Below are positions 1 to 9,631 of a stretch of DNA of 64,000 nucleotides, piece by piece (position 1 is the first letter of the stretch; the number at the start of each line of letters is the position of its first letter). The stretch is taken from positions 186,001 to 250,000 of the forward strand of contig NZ_OX458333.1 in NCBI RefSeq assembly GCF_949769195.1. The letters are read 5' to 3'. Source of the DNA: Methylocaldum szegediense (GTDB lineage: Bacteria > Pseudomonadota > Gammaproteobacteria > Methylococcales > Methylococcaceae). The notes beneath the pieces are model-generated. The model made no database searches. It saw nothing but the letters and a program-made list of their open reading frames with translations, and was not told the origin of the DNA. The position numbers and the translations under genes are program-made.

Positions 1-183
1 GTGATGGGTGGTTTTTCCGGTCAGTGCCGTCATCGAAAGCTGAAAGGCCCGGCGCGAGCTTTCTACCGCGAGATCGACCGAAACCAGCATCGCCACCCCG
101 AGCGCGATGCCGCAAACCGCAAGTACGAGCTGTAGCGGATGGCGGTAGAAATGTCGCCGATTGGCTGTATTCAGCAGCGTCAT
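1..183 (-). CDS. FtsX-like ABC transporter permease, N-terminal fragment (runs off the window)
   Basis: The 61 visible residues start [20 protein letters not shown] and continue into a hydrophobic segment (about residues 17-35, LQLVLAVCGIALGVAMLVSV). They then enter a hydrophilic stretch, as in the first membrane helix and start of the periplasmic domain of MacB/LolC-type permeases. The ATG overlaps the stop of the upstream ATPase gene as ATGA (181-185), so the two are translationally coupled and very probably form one ABC transporter. The rest lies outside the window, so the substrate cannot be judged. Confidence 0.75.
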   Translation of the reverse strand, partial: MTLLNTANRRHFYRHPLQLVLAVCGIALGVAMLVSVDLAVESSRRAFQLSMTALTGKTTHH

Positions 184-890
184 CACGGCCTCAGCTTGCC
201 GTCGCGGATTTCCCACACGGCGTCGGCGCGTTCCGCCACTTCCCGGCTGTGGGTAGCGACCAGCAGGGTCTTTCCGCTCTTTCTGACGAGATGATCGAGG
301 AGATCCAGGATATGTTGGCCGGTCGTACTGTCCAGATTGCCGGTCGGTTCATCGGCGAGTATCAGAGCGGGGTCGTGCACTAGCGCCCGTGCCAGGGCGA
401 CCCGTTGTTGTTCTCCTCCGGAAAGCGAATCCGGATAACTGCCATGCCGGTCGGCCAGACCGACCTCGTCGAGCAGCGCAAGCGCCCGTTCTTGGGCTTC
501 CGCGGCGGAAAACCCGTTCAGCTCGGCGGGTAGAGCGACGTTTTCCAGCACCGTCAAGGTCGGCAATAGATTGAAAAACTGATAGACGAAGCCGATATGT
601 CGACGTCGAAACAACGTGCGATCCGGTTCGCGCAGGCCGTTTAGTTCGAGTCCTCGGACGATGATCGAACCGGAATCGGCTGTGTCTAGCCCCGCGATCA
701 GATTCAACAGGGTCGATTTTCCCGATCCGCTCTGGCCCAGCAGGGCCACGAAAGAGCGTTCGCCAATCTCGGCGTCGATGCCCAGAAGCACCAGACGGCG
801 TCGGTCGCCTTCGCGGTAGCTGTGCGTCACGCCGCGCAGAATCAGCAACGGCTGCTCGGGGTTGATGACAGTCGGAGTTTGAGTGTGCAA
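183..890 (-). CDS. ABC transporter ATP-binding protein, LolD/MacB-type
   Basis: This 235-residue cytoplasmic ATPase energises an FtsX-family permease. It shows Walker [11 protein letters not shown]-loop YQFFNLLP, signature LSGGEQQR, Walker [10 protein letters not shown] and the switch His in ATHS. Length and motif spelling fit the LolD/MacB/DevA subfamily, which works with FtsX-like permeases in lipoprotein or peptide export rather than uptake. It starts 28 bases after the egtD stop on the same strand and overlaps the permease start, so egtB-egtD-ATPase-permease may be one transcript. Substrate is unknown. Export of an ergothioneine-related compound is only a context-based guess. Confidence 0.9.
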   Translation of the reverse strand: MHTQTPTVINPEQPLLILRGVTHSYREGDRRRLVLLGIDAEIGERSFVALLGQSGSGKSTLLNLIAGLDTADSGSIIVRGLELNGLREPDRTLFRRRHIGFVYQFFNLLPTLTVLENVALPAELNGFSAAEAQERALALLDEVGLADRHGSYPDSLSGGEQQRVALARALVHDPALILADEPTGNLDSTTGQHILDLLDHLVRKSGKTLLVATHSREVAERADAVWEIRDGKLRP

Positions 891-918
891 AACGCGCTTG
901 ACGAATGATCGGTGTCGC

Positions 919-1886
919 TTAGGACGGCACGTCGAAGTAATGGATGCTGAACAAGTTTCGGTCGTCCAGCCAACATCCCTGCACCTGGAATCCCGCTGTT
1001 CGGGCCAACGTTTGAAACTCGTGTACGGTGTATTTGTAGGAATTTTCCGTGTGCACCGATTCGCCCTCGGCGAAACTCAGAATTTCTCCAGCCAAGCGAA
1101 CATTTTGGGCGCAGCGACTGATGAGGTGCATCTCGATCCGGCTCTCCCCGGCGTTGTAGAAAGCGTAATGATAGAACCGGTTCGGATCGAAGTCGGCATC
1201 CAACTCCGCATTGAGGCGGTGTAACACGTTCAGGTTGAATTCCCGGGTCAGACCTTGTGCGTCGTTGTAGGCCCGGTGCAGCACCGCTGGATCTTTCTTG
1301 AGATCGACACCGATCAGCAGGCCGCCGTCCCGCCCGACGAGCCGTGCGACCATTCGAAGAAAAGCCAGCGCATCACGCGGTTCGAAGTTGCCAATAGTCG
1401 ATCCCGGAAAAAACACGACTTTTTTCGATCCGATCGATACCGGCGCTGCCTCGAAAGACTCGAAACCCGCGGTATAGTCCATGCACACGGCATGCACGTG
1501 CAACCATTGGTATGCGGTTCCTAGCGCCTCTACCGAGCGTTTGAGATGATCCTTGGAAATGTCGATCGGCATGTAGACAGCGGGACGCAGAGTTTCCAGC
1601 AGGATCTGGACTTTTTGGCTGTTGCCGCTGCCCGGTTCGATGAGAACGCAGTTCTGGCCGATGGTTTCCGCGATCGCCGCGGCGGAATCGTGGAGAATGC
1701 CGGTTTCCGTGCGGGTCGGGTAGTACTCCGGCGTTTCGCAGATCGCTTCGAACAGCTCGCTGCCGCGCTTATCGTAGAACAGTTTCGGCGGTAGTCGCTT
1801 TTTCGGGCTGCGAAGTCCTTTCAGCACCTCGTCGAGGATGTCCGTCGGCGCCGGCTCTCGGTCGGTGAATCGGATGCGTCCAGCGG

Positions 1887-1890
<4 letters not shown>
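919..1890 (-). CDS. egtD: L-histidine N-alpha-methyltransferase (EgtD), ergothioneine biosynthesis
   Basis: EgtD trimethylates the alpha-amino group of histidine with SAM to make hercynine, the first step of ergothioneine synthesis. The 323-residue product has the family start ([20 protein letters not shown], then YYPTRTE), the SAM-binding segment [18 protein letters not shown], and the [10 protein letters not shown] and [10 protein letters not shown] motifs seen across EgtD. A GTG start at 1890 is chosen because it overlaps the egtB stop as GTGA (1887-1890) and gives the usual family length; the frame stays open further upstream, but that part matches nothing in EgtD. Transcribed after egtB. 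Confidence 0.93.
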
Positions 1891-3182
<1,292 letters not shown>

Positions 3183-3417
3183 GTTTTGCCTCCCGGGTGC
3201 CAGGAGGCATTCTAAGACGTACAGCCGGTTATGGCTAATCGTAGTCTTACTACTGGAGGGTATGCGCGGCGAAGCGCGTTGGATTGACCTGAAAGCACTC
3301 CAACCTGCCTTTATACCTGGACTAAGAAATATCGGCCAGGTCAATCTGGGACAGGGACGCCCCGGCGCGGCGGCAAGCCGCGTGACCCTAGGCCAGGTAT
3401 CTTCAGGCTGGGCAGTG

Positions 3418-3449
3418 GCCCGTAAACACCGGAGAGGTATTTACGGGCC
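3418..3449. repeat. Inverted repeat between egtB and the GNAT/carrier operon
   Basis: The arms GGCCCGTAAA (3418-3427) and TTTACGGGCC (3440-3449) are perfect 10-base complements around a 12-base loop, just downstream of the GNAT stop at 3471. Position suits a transcription end for the 3471-8027 operon, but no T-run follows on either strand, so a Rho-independent terminator is not proven. The rest of 3183-3417 shows no gene and presumably holds the egtB promoter. Confidence 0.5.
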
Positions 3450-3470
3450 CGATTAGAAAGGCAGCCTGAA

Positions 3471-4616
3471 TCACAATTGTTCGCGAAATCCCGTCCACCA
3501 TTCGCCATCCGCCCGCGTTAGGAACGCTTGACCGGCATGGACGGCGGCGGCCAGCTCGCTCCGGCGAGCGTTCAACAGGGCCAGTGTGGACGCTCGATAA
3601 TAGCCGTGGCACCGGTTGCAGTAGAGCGGCTGGATAAGCCAGGGCTCCAGCCGGCCCATGACCGCGCCTGCGCCGCGACGTTCGGCGTCGGCGAAAAGGT
3701 ACTCGAGTACGTGGGTTTCGTGATTTTCGCTTGCGGCAATCTGCATCACCTCGGCAACGCGGTGAGGCGAAAGATAATAAAGGTACCAGCCTACCAGCTT
3801 GCCGCCCTCGGTGCGGATCTGCCGCCCAATCAGCGATCCGCGCGAGACGACGCGCGACATCTCGTCCAAAAGCCAAGCTAGATAGGTTTCGTCGTAATCG
3901 GGGCGAAGACGCCAGCGTGTCGAAAGTTGAGGCCAAGCCGAAGCCATCGCTTTCGGAGCGAGATCTTCCTCAATTAGACGTACTGGGGGCCGTGCCGAAC
4001 GTGGCCGCCTTTTTTTTACTAGAGCCCCTAACGCGCGGTCGAGGAGTATCGACAGCGGTTGGCAGATGGTCATGAGCTTCCGGAAACCGGGATACTTCCG
4101 GGCGATGTATTCGCTGGCAAATGTCGCGGGCCGGAGCAGGTGTATCCAGCCTAGGCAGTGCACGTGTACGGTTTGTCCACCGAGCCGCTCCCATAGGAAA
4201 CGCCCCTGCTCGTTCGCGCCATCGGTAATCGATAGGTCCTGGGGACCGTTAAGGAAGTGCCGAAGCAGAAATACTCCGGCGCCTTTGGCCCGAGCTTCCG
4301 GCAGGGTGGCGAACGGTCCGCTGCAGGCCATCCGCATCGGCCGGCCGTCGAACGTCATGCGCTGTACACTCACTCTCAGAAAGCCGGCAACTCGACCCTC
4401 GGCATCTTCGTAGACCAGCGATGGTATTTCGGGATCGTAGCCGGGCGTTTCCAGACACAAACGGCGAATGTAATCGGCGAGTCGGCCCGGTTCGGTGGGG
4501 CAATCGGTACGGAAGACCTGTTGAAGCACCGCCGCCGCAGCGTCGACGTCATCGGGCGTGAGCGGGCGAATGCCCTGGCGGCGGAGCGTTCTGACGCGTG
4601 CCAGCTCAAGCGACAT
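3471..4616 (-). CDS. GNAT-family N-acyltransferase (381 aa), last gene of the carrier-protein operon
   Basis: Predicted soluble acyltransferase. The N-terminal half (IRPLTPDDVDAAAAVLQQVF, then the SLVYEDAEGRVAGFLRVS strands and GPFATLPEARAKGAGVFLL) has the layout of a GNAT fold, with a second GNAT-like part in the C-terminal half (LVGWYLYYL, VLEYLFADAERRGAGAVMGR). Double-GNAT proteins of about 380 residues are often hypothetical acyltransferases in polysaccharide or natural-product loci. It overlaps the carrier-protein gene by 11 bases, so it may move an acyl or aminoacyl group from that carrier. Substrate unknown. Confidence 0.75.
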   Translation of the reverse strand: MSLELARVRTLRRQGIRPLTPDDVDAAAAVLQQVFRTDCPTEPGRLADYIRRLCLETPGYDPEIPSLVYEDAEGRVAGFLRVSVQRMTFDGRPMRMACSGPFATLPEARAKGAGVFLLRHFLNGPQDLSITDGANEQGRFLWERLGGQTVHVHCLGWIHLLRPATFASEYIARKYPGFRKLMTICQPLSILLDRALGALVKKRRPRSARPPVRLIEEDLAPKAMASAWPQLSTRWRLRPDYDETYLAWLLDEMSRVVSRGSLIGRQIRTEGGKLVGWYLYYLSPHRVAEVMQIAASENHETHVLEYLFADAERRGAGAVMGRLEPWLIQPLYCNRCHGYYRASTLALLNARRSELAAAVHAGQAFLTRADGEWWTGFREQL

Positions 4617-4875
4617 CGACGAGATTTCGCTGGCTTTCGATATAAGCGGCGATTCGGTTCACCGAGCGAAACTTTTCCAGGTTCAGATCCAAATCGTCGA
4701 GCGATACCGAGATACCGAACTCCCGCTCCAATTGAGCGATCAGATTGACGAGCAGCAGAGAATCGAGCAGTCCGCTATCCACGAGATCGGCATCGGGTTC
4801 GGAGATTTCGATATTGAGACGATCGAAAAGGATTCGAGTGACTGTTTGGGTCAGCGGTTGGATGCTTTGAGGCAT
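4606..4875 (-). CDS. Acyl/aminoacyl carrier protein (phosphopantetheine-binding)
   Basis: An 89-residue stand-alone carrier protein. The segment VDSGLLDSLLLVNLIAQLE carries the Ser of the DSL motif (Ser39), the expected 4'-phosphopantetheine attachment site. The length, the four-helix pattern and the acidic C-terminal half resemble DltC-type and NRPS-type free carriers more than the fatty-acid AcpP. It lies within overlapping genes (25-base overlap with the GNAT upstream, 11 with the one downstream) in the same operon as an adenylation enzyme, its likely loading partner. No phosphopantetheinyl transferase is present in the window. Confidence 0.88.
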   Translation of the reverse strand: MPQSIQPLTQTVTRILFDRLNIEISEPDADLVDSGLLDSLLLVNLIAQLEREFGISVSLDDLDLNLEKFRSVNRIAAYIESQRNLVDVA

Positions 4876-5384
4876 GCTGTACTCCGGTGTTCATGGGCCA
4901 ATAAATCGAATAACAGGCGATCCAGATATCGATCGCCCAACCGATGGCAGCAACGCCGGCGTCCGATCGGTCTGAATCCGACCTTTTCCAAAACCCGAAT
5001 GGACGCGACATTGATCTCCACGGCCCAGGCGGTAATCGCTTGCAGTCCCAAGCGGCCGAAGCCGTGGTCCAGGAGTTCGAGTACCGCCCGAGTGGTGTGG
5101 CCGCGAGCCAAATAGGTCTTGTCGCCGAGGACGTACCAGAGCGTGGCGGTCTTGAACCAAGGCGAGATGTCGCTCAACCCGACCAGACCGATGGGCCGCG
5201 CATTCTCTCGAGGAGCGAAAAGGCGCAAATAGTGGGTGTCCCGCTGGGCCATCACTTTCAGTAAGAGCGGCGTCAGGATCTGTGTGTCGCCGCCGAAATC
5301 GAGCCAACGGTAGTTTTCCTCGGCGGCGAGCCATTCGGCGGCGGTTGTCAGCCAATCGTCGTCAAGTTTCCGCAGAAGTGTCAT
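4851..5384 (-). CDS. GNAT-family N-acetyltransferase (177 aa)
   Basis: A typical single-domain GNAT protein of the RimJ/SpeG-like group. It has an acceptor region (YRWLDFGGDTQILTP), the strand IGLVGLSDISPWFKTATLWY, the acetyl-CoA-binding loop region YLARGHTTRAVLELLDHGF and the terminal NVASIRVLEKVGFRPIGR motif. The ATG at 5384 gives family length and overlaps the adenylation gene by 23 bases; longer in-frame extensions upstream read as antisense-type low-complexity sequence. Gene order suggests it acts on the activated or carrier-bound intermediate, but the substrate is unknown. Confidence 0.85.
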   Translation of the reverse strand: MTLLRKLDDDWLTTAAEWLAAEENYRWLDFGGDTQILTPLLLKVMAQRDTHYLRLFAPRENARPIGLVGLSDISPWFKTATLWYVLGDKTYLARGHTTRAVLELLDHGFGRLGLQAITAWAVEINVASIRVLEKVGFRPIGRRRCCHRLGDRYLDRLLFDLLAHEHRSTACLKASNR

Positions 5385-6966
5385 GCCGAAACAGATTCCG
5401 CAAGAGAGGTCGGTCGATCTTTCCGTTGGCGTTCTTCGGGAGTCGCTCCATCGCCAGCCAACGCGTCGGCAAGGCGTAGCTGGGTAGCAGCCGGGATGCC
5501 TGTCGCCGCAAGTAGGGCGGTGACACGCTCTGACCCTGGCGCGGCACATAGGCGCAGCAGATGGTGTTGCCCTCGAAGCCGTCGGTGGGCAAGGCCACCA
5601 CGGCGCATTCTTCGAGGCATTCGAGCGAATGGAAGGCCGCTTCGACTTCTCCGAGATCGATACGGTAGCCGCGGCTCTTGATCTGGGTGTCGGCGCGTCC
5701 GACGAAGTAAATGAGGCCGTCCTCGCCACGTCTCGCGAGATCGCCGGTCTTGTAAATGCGATCTTTGGGGTTGGATGCGCCAGGATAGGGTAGAAAGGCC
5801 GCCGCTGTTTTCTCAGGATCTTTCCAGTAGCCGGGACTCAGGCCCGCCCCGCGGATATATAGATCGCCGATCTCGCCGGGTGGGACTTCGTTCAGATGGG
5901 CGTCCAGGACCAGCAGCTCTTCGCCGGCGCAGGCGGTGCCGATCGGAATGGGGGTCAAAGCGTCCCGTGGACATTCGGGCACGGTGTAGTAACTGCTCGC
6001 GATCGTTGCCTCGGTCGGTCCGTAAAGATTGGTGAAACGGACATGGGGCAGTCGCTGCATGAAATGGATCAGGGTAGGCGTAGGCAAGACCTCGCCGCAC
6101 CAGAGCATCCGCTTGAGCGTAGGGAAGTCGTTCTGCATCACGACGTCGTGCTTGGCCATGAAGTTCAATACCGAAGGCACCGAGAACCACTGGGTCAATC
6201 CATTCGAGCGAATGAACTCGGCGAGCCCGTGCGGTAACAAGTTGAGCTGCGGCGGGACCATGTGCAGTTCGGCGCCCGCGGAGAGCGTGCCGTAAACGTC
6301 GAACGTAGAGAGATCGAAATGCAGGGCTGTATGCCCCGAGATCCGGTCGCCGGGTTCGAGCCTGAAATAGTTCCGTGCCCATTCTACGAAGGCGATCACG
6401 TTACGGTGAGTGATGGGCACTCCCTTGGGGACGCCGGTAGACCCGGAGGTGAACAGAATGTGGGCGATATCGTCCGCGGTGTTTTCGTACTCAGGCGGAT
6501 CCGAGGGATAGGTATCTACCTCACTCATATCGAAACAACTGGCGAATAGCCGACCCTCCAGTCGGCATCGCTCGATCGAGCCGATCTTCAAGGAGTGCTC
6601 GCCGATCTCCTTCAGGATGTCATCCAGAAGCATGACCGTGTCGGCCGAGACCAGCGCACCCCAAGGCTCGGAGATCCGGATCATTGGGGCCAGGCGTGCG
6701 GGAGGACTGGCCAGGTCGACCGGGATGTAGGCCGCATCCGCCTTGATCACCCCGAGCATGGCGACTATGGCTGCGGGCGACTTGGGTATTAACAGGCAGA
6801 TGCGGTCGCCGCGGCGGCAGCCGGCTTCGCGCAATCGCCAAGCCAATTGCGAACTGGTTGTTTCAAGCTCTCCATAGGTTAGGGAGGAACGCCCAAGAGT
6901 CACGGCGACGGCGTTAGGGCGCAGTTCGGCCTGTCGCGACGCGTAATCTTGCAGCAGCTTAGGCAC
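5362..6966 (-). CDS. Stand-alone amino-acid adenylation enzyme (NRPS A-domain / DltA-like)
   Basis: This 534-residue AMP-forming ligase probably activates an amino acid and loads it on the nearby carrier protein. Core motifs are present in order: LTYGELE (A1), LFTSGSTGVPKGV (A3), HFDLSTFDVYG (A4), NLYGPTEAT (A5), YKTGDLARR (A7), KSRGYRIDLGEVE (A8) and PKNANGKIDR with the catalytic Lys (A10). The Asp after Phe in A4 corresponds to the residue that binds the substrate alpha-amino group in GrsA-type domains, favouring an amino acid over a fatty acid. My hand reading of the specificity pocket (roughly D-L-F-S-L-C-L-I-A) matches no code I recognise. There is no fused condensation or carrier domain. 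Confidence 0.9.
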   Translation of the reverse strand: MPKLLQDYASRQAELRPNAVAVTLGRSSLTYGELETTSSQLAWRLREAGCRRGDRICLLIPKSPAAIVAMLGVIKADAAYIPVDLASPPARLAPMIRISEPWGALVSADTVMLLDDILKEIGEHSLKIGSIERCRLEGRLFASCFDMSEVDTYPSDPPEYENTADDIAHILFTSGSTGVPKGVPITHRNVIAFVEWARNYFRLEPGDRISGHTALHFDLSTFDVYGTLSAGAELHMVPPQLNLLPHGLAEFIRSNGLTQWFSVPSVLNFMAKHDVVMQNDFPTLKRMLWCGEVLPTPTLIHFMQRLPHVRFTNLYGPTEATIASSYYTVPECPRDALTPIPIGTACAGEELLVLDAHLNEVPPGEIGDLYIRGAGLSPGYWKDPEKTAAAFLPYPGASNPKDRIYKTGDLARRGEDGLIYFVGRADTQIKSRGYRIDLGEVEAAFHSLECLEECAVVALPTDGFEGNTICCAYVPRQGQSVSPPYLRRQASRLLPSYALPTRWLAMERLPKNANGKIDRPLLRNLFRHDTSAET

Positions 6967-6971
6967 AGCGC

Positions 6972-8027
6972 TTACCCTGCCAAAGCTTCCCGAAAAACGA
7001 CTGCGGTATGCTCCAGTTCCTCCTCACTGGGGGGAATATCGAGGATGAACGTGCGATAGCCGAGTCCGATATAGCCGGCGATTTCCCGGGCCACGCGTTC
7101 GTAGCTTCCTACTAGGTAAGGGCAAAACGTTCGGTAATTGTGAAAAGGCCCGAGCCAATAAGGATGATCGTAGTCCACGGCGGGGCTATGCGACGAAAGT
7201 TGTTTGTGCCATTCTGAATCGGACACTTTCATGGCCAGTTGGTGGGCCAGTTGTCCTTCGCGGGTTTCGGGAAAACGCTCGAGGGCAACCCGCCAGGCCT
7301 CCTCGGCCGAGTGGCGCGCCACGATGCCCACGCGAACGCCGCAGGGTACCCCCGCGCCTTTTTCTACGCCGCGCTCTTCATTCGGAGGCAAGGGATACTT
7401 GATCGCAGTGGCGTCTATGGCCCGAGCCGCCGCCATGCCAGCGTCCGAGGAGCCCGATATCAGGATGCCCGGCTGCAGCGAAGGCGGCAGCTGCGGAGAC
7501 ATCTTGAGATTGTGGATATGGTAAAACTTTCCTTCGAAGCTCACGCCCGACGGACTTTTCAGCAATTTCCGGATGATGAGCGTGTACTCGGTCGTACGGG
7601 CATAGCGTTCGTCATGAGGCGTATCGTCGCCTAAAGCCACCAAGTCATTGCGAAAGCCGCCGGCCAGCATGTTCAAATAGATGCGTCGCCCATAGAGAAA
7701 GCCCAGCGTCGCAACTTTCTTTGCAGCCGTGTAAGGGTGCATGTAAATCGGCTGGACGGCGACCAGAGGAGAAAGCGTGGCGGTGTGTTCCAGGATCAAT
7801 TGGCTCACCAGCCACGGGTCGGCCAGAGAATTGTCGGTGTACACCAGAATACCGCGACATCCGATGCGCTCGCTCCAGCGCGCTACCTCCACGACGCGCT
7901 GCCGGTAGGTCTTCGGATCACCGGCGGTGGATTGAGGACAGGTCGAAAAAACATCTATCGCATCGAGACCGATGCGAGTTTTTCCATAGAAATCAGCAGG
8001 TGCGCTGGTACTTTGAAGCTGCGACAT
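6972..8027 (-). CDS. Luciferase-like (LLM class) flavin-dependent monooxygenase
   Basis: A 351-residue TIM-barrel-type LLM oxidoreductase resembling the SsuD/alkanesulfonate monooxygenase branch. Visible features are VEVARWSERIGCRGILVYTD near the N-terminus, the central PYTAAKKVATLGFLYGRRIYL/NMLAGGFRND region, and PGILISGSSDAGMAAAR further on. Enzymes of this class use reduced FMN and O2. It is the first gene of a five-gene operon and lies 5 bases from the adenylation gene, so it probably oxidises the pathway intermediate (N- or C-oxygenation; type unknown). No flavin reductase gene is adjacent. Confidence 0.87.
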   Translation of the reverse strand: MSQLQSTSAPADFYGKTRIGLDAIDVFSTCPQSTAGDPKTYRQRVVEVARWSERIGCRGILVYTDNSLADPWLVSQLILEHTATLSPLVAVQPIYMHPYTAAKKVATLGFLYGRRIYLNMLAGGFRNDLVALGDDTPHDERYARTTEYTLIIRKLLKSPSGVSFEGKFYHIHNLKMSPQLPPSLQPGILISGSSDAGMAAARAIDATAIKYPLPPNEERGVEKGAGVPCGVRVGIVARHSAEEAWRVALERFPETREGQLAHQLAMKVSDSEWHKQLSSHSPAVDYDHPYWLGPFHNYRTFCPYLVGSYERVAREIAGYIGLGYRTFILDIPPSEEELEHTAVVFREALAG

Positions 8028-8248
8028 AAGGCCTTCCTTGGACTTGTCGTTTCGGATCGTTGGTTAAAGTCCGCCCGGTACGCACGGGGCGGCTATAGTT
8101 GTTATCGGCCGGGCAATCAGATCGACCGAATTACGCGCTTTCTCGATTCGGTATCCATGAATCTCGGAAAGAGCATTCGAATCGTTGCCCAAGCGGCATA
8201 TTCATATAAACGCCTGACGGTCCGATTCGCCCATTCGTACGTTTACCT

Positions 8249-8607
8249 ATGTTCCGGGACATGACCGAAAACCGGGATGGCGGGCACGCGTTCGACACCC
8301 TGTATGTCTCGCGGAGAATCGACACCCTCCACATTACGGTAAGCGGACCCGGCGACACCCGTGCGTACCGGTTTGTTTGGGACGGGCTGATCCAGGAGTC
8401 GTTTCCGATGGGCATCCGCCTGGTACTGACTGTCGACGATATCCGCGGTCGGACCGTTCCGGACAGCGTACTCGTCATCCCGCTGAACGTCCGTAAAATC
8501 ATCGGCACCGCGAACGCAGGGACCCCGACGATGCGGGGAATTACCGGTTTCAGGTCATCAACGGCTCAAAACACCAAACGGTCACCATGCCCCCAACGGG
8601 ATGGTAA
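8249..8607 (+). pseudogene. Possible frameshifted hypothetical gene between the two cluster halves
   Basis: From 8249 one frame gives a protein-like sequence (FDTLYVSRRIDTLHITVSG, then RAYRFVWDGLIQESFP) up to about 8520. The next frame continues plausibly (DDAGNYRFQVINGSKHQTVT) to a TAA at 8605. Together they look like one small protein broken by a shift near 8520-8527. I do not recognise the family, and no good ribosome site is seen. The stretch 8028-8248 holds no gene I can support and presumably contains the promoter of the minus-strand operon. Confidence 0.3.
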
Positions 8608-8631
8608 CCTCGATATCCAAGTAAATCACGT

Positions 8632-9240
8632 ATGCGAACGATCACGGTTATTTCATCGGTCACCTTGGATGGGATCATACAAGGCATGGGCGCACCGCAG
8701 GAGGATCACAGCGGCGGCTTCCGCTTCGGCGGCTGGACCAGGCCATACGGCGACGCGGTCAGTGCGGCCTTGGTCAGGGAAAAATTGGACCAGTCCTCCG
8801 ACTACTTGTTGGGCCGCCATACCTTCGAGATCTGGGAACCTTATTGGCCGCATCATGCGGACTACTGGCCCAACATCAATACCGGCCAAAAATATGTGCT
8901 GTCAAATACGCGCCGGCAATCCGATTGGGCGAACACTACGTTCATCCGTACCGTGGATGACATCCGCAGCCTGAAAGCATCGGATGGGCCGACGCTACAG
9001 GTCTGGGGCAGCGGCAAACTGGTGCAGTTGCTGCTGCGGCACGACCTGGTGGACGAATTGCACCTCCAGGTTTTCCCGCTACTGCTGGGTCAGGGCAAAA
9101 AGTTGTTCGATGATCAGTCCTCGCCCACGGCGTTCGAATTGATCGACAGCCAGGTAACCACGACGGGCGTTATCGCCAGCCACTACCGGCGGATCGGTAA
9201 TGTGGAGGCGAACCCTGAACCGGCCGGTAAGCGCCGGTAG
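8632..9240 (+). CDS. Dihydrofolate reductase / RibD C-terminal family oxidoreductase
   Basis: A 202-residue member of the DHFR-like RibD C-terminal family (YyaP/YwjB group). It starts MRTITVISSVTLDGIIQGMG, has SSDYLLGRHTFEIWEPYWP, then the nucleotide-binding LQVWGSGKLVQLLLRHDLVDELHL and VFPLLLGQGKKLF. Members bind NADPH; most have no assigned substrate. It is on the plus strand between the two minus-strand cluster halves and next to a dead permease fragment, so it may be a passenger gene rather than part of the pathway. Confidence 0.85.
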   Translation: MRTITVISSVTLDGIIQGMGAPQEDHSGGFRFGGWTRPYGDAVSAALVREKLDQSSDYLLGRHTFEIWEPYWPHHADYWPNINTGQKYVLSNTRRQSDWANTTFIRTVDDIRSLKASDGPTLQVWGSGKLVQLLLRHDLVDELHLQVFPLLLGQGKKLFDDQSSPTAFELIDSQVTTTGVIASHYRRIGNVEANPEPAGKRR

Positions 9241-9251
9241 CGCCCGCGTGG

Positions 9252-9628
9252 TTAGGCCTGTGCAGCGTGTTGGCGCAGCTTCCACGCCAGCGCCGCATAA
9301 CTCAGCAGGCTGAACACTGCGGTCAAGACTCCCGACAGCAGGATCGGTCTGACGCTATCGGACGACGTACCGCTCTGCATCAGTAGGGTCCGATAGCCGC
9401 TCAGGAAATGCGCCGGCGGAAGGATGTCTGCTGCCCGGGAACGGCCTCGGGCATCTGGCTCAACGGCCGGGTATGGCCGCTCAGCACCAAGCATGGCGTC
9501 GCCACGACCGTCAGGATTTCGGTGGCCTTCAACTGGTTGGGCACCAGAATGCCGGCGAGTATGCCCAGGAACGATGCCGAAGCCACGAACAGCCCTGCAG
9601 CCCCCAATTGCCACGGCGTCCCCCGCTG
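9252..9628 (-). pseudogene. Remnant of an ABC-2 type (YhhJ/YhgE-like) transporter permease
   Basis: Two frames together read as the C-terminal part of an ABC-2 permease: FVASASFLGILAGILVPNQL, then ATEILTVVATPCLVLSGHT and PLSQMPEAV in one frame. The next frame continues with ADILPPAHFLSGYRTLLMQS and SVRPILLSGVLTAVFSLLSYAALAWKLR. The shift is near 9430. Everything upstream of about the last 120 residues is missing, cut off at the neighbouring gene's stop (9632), so this is a dead fragment. Confidence 0.8.
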
Positions 9629-9631
9629 ACG

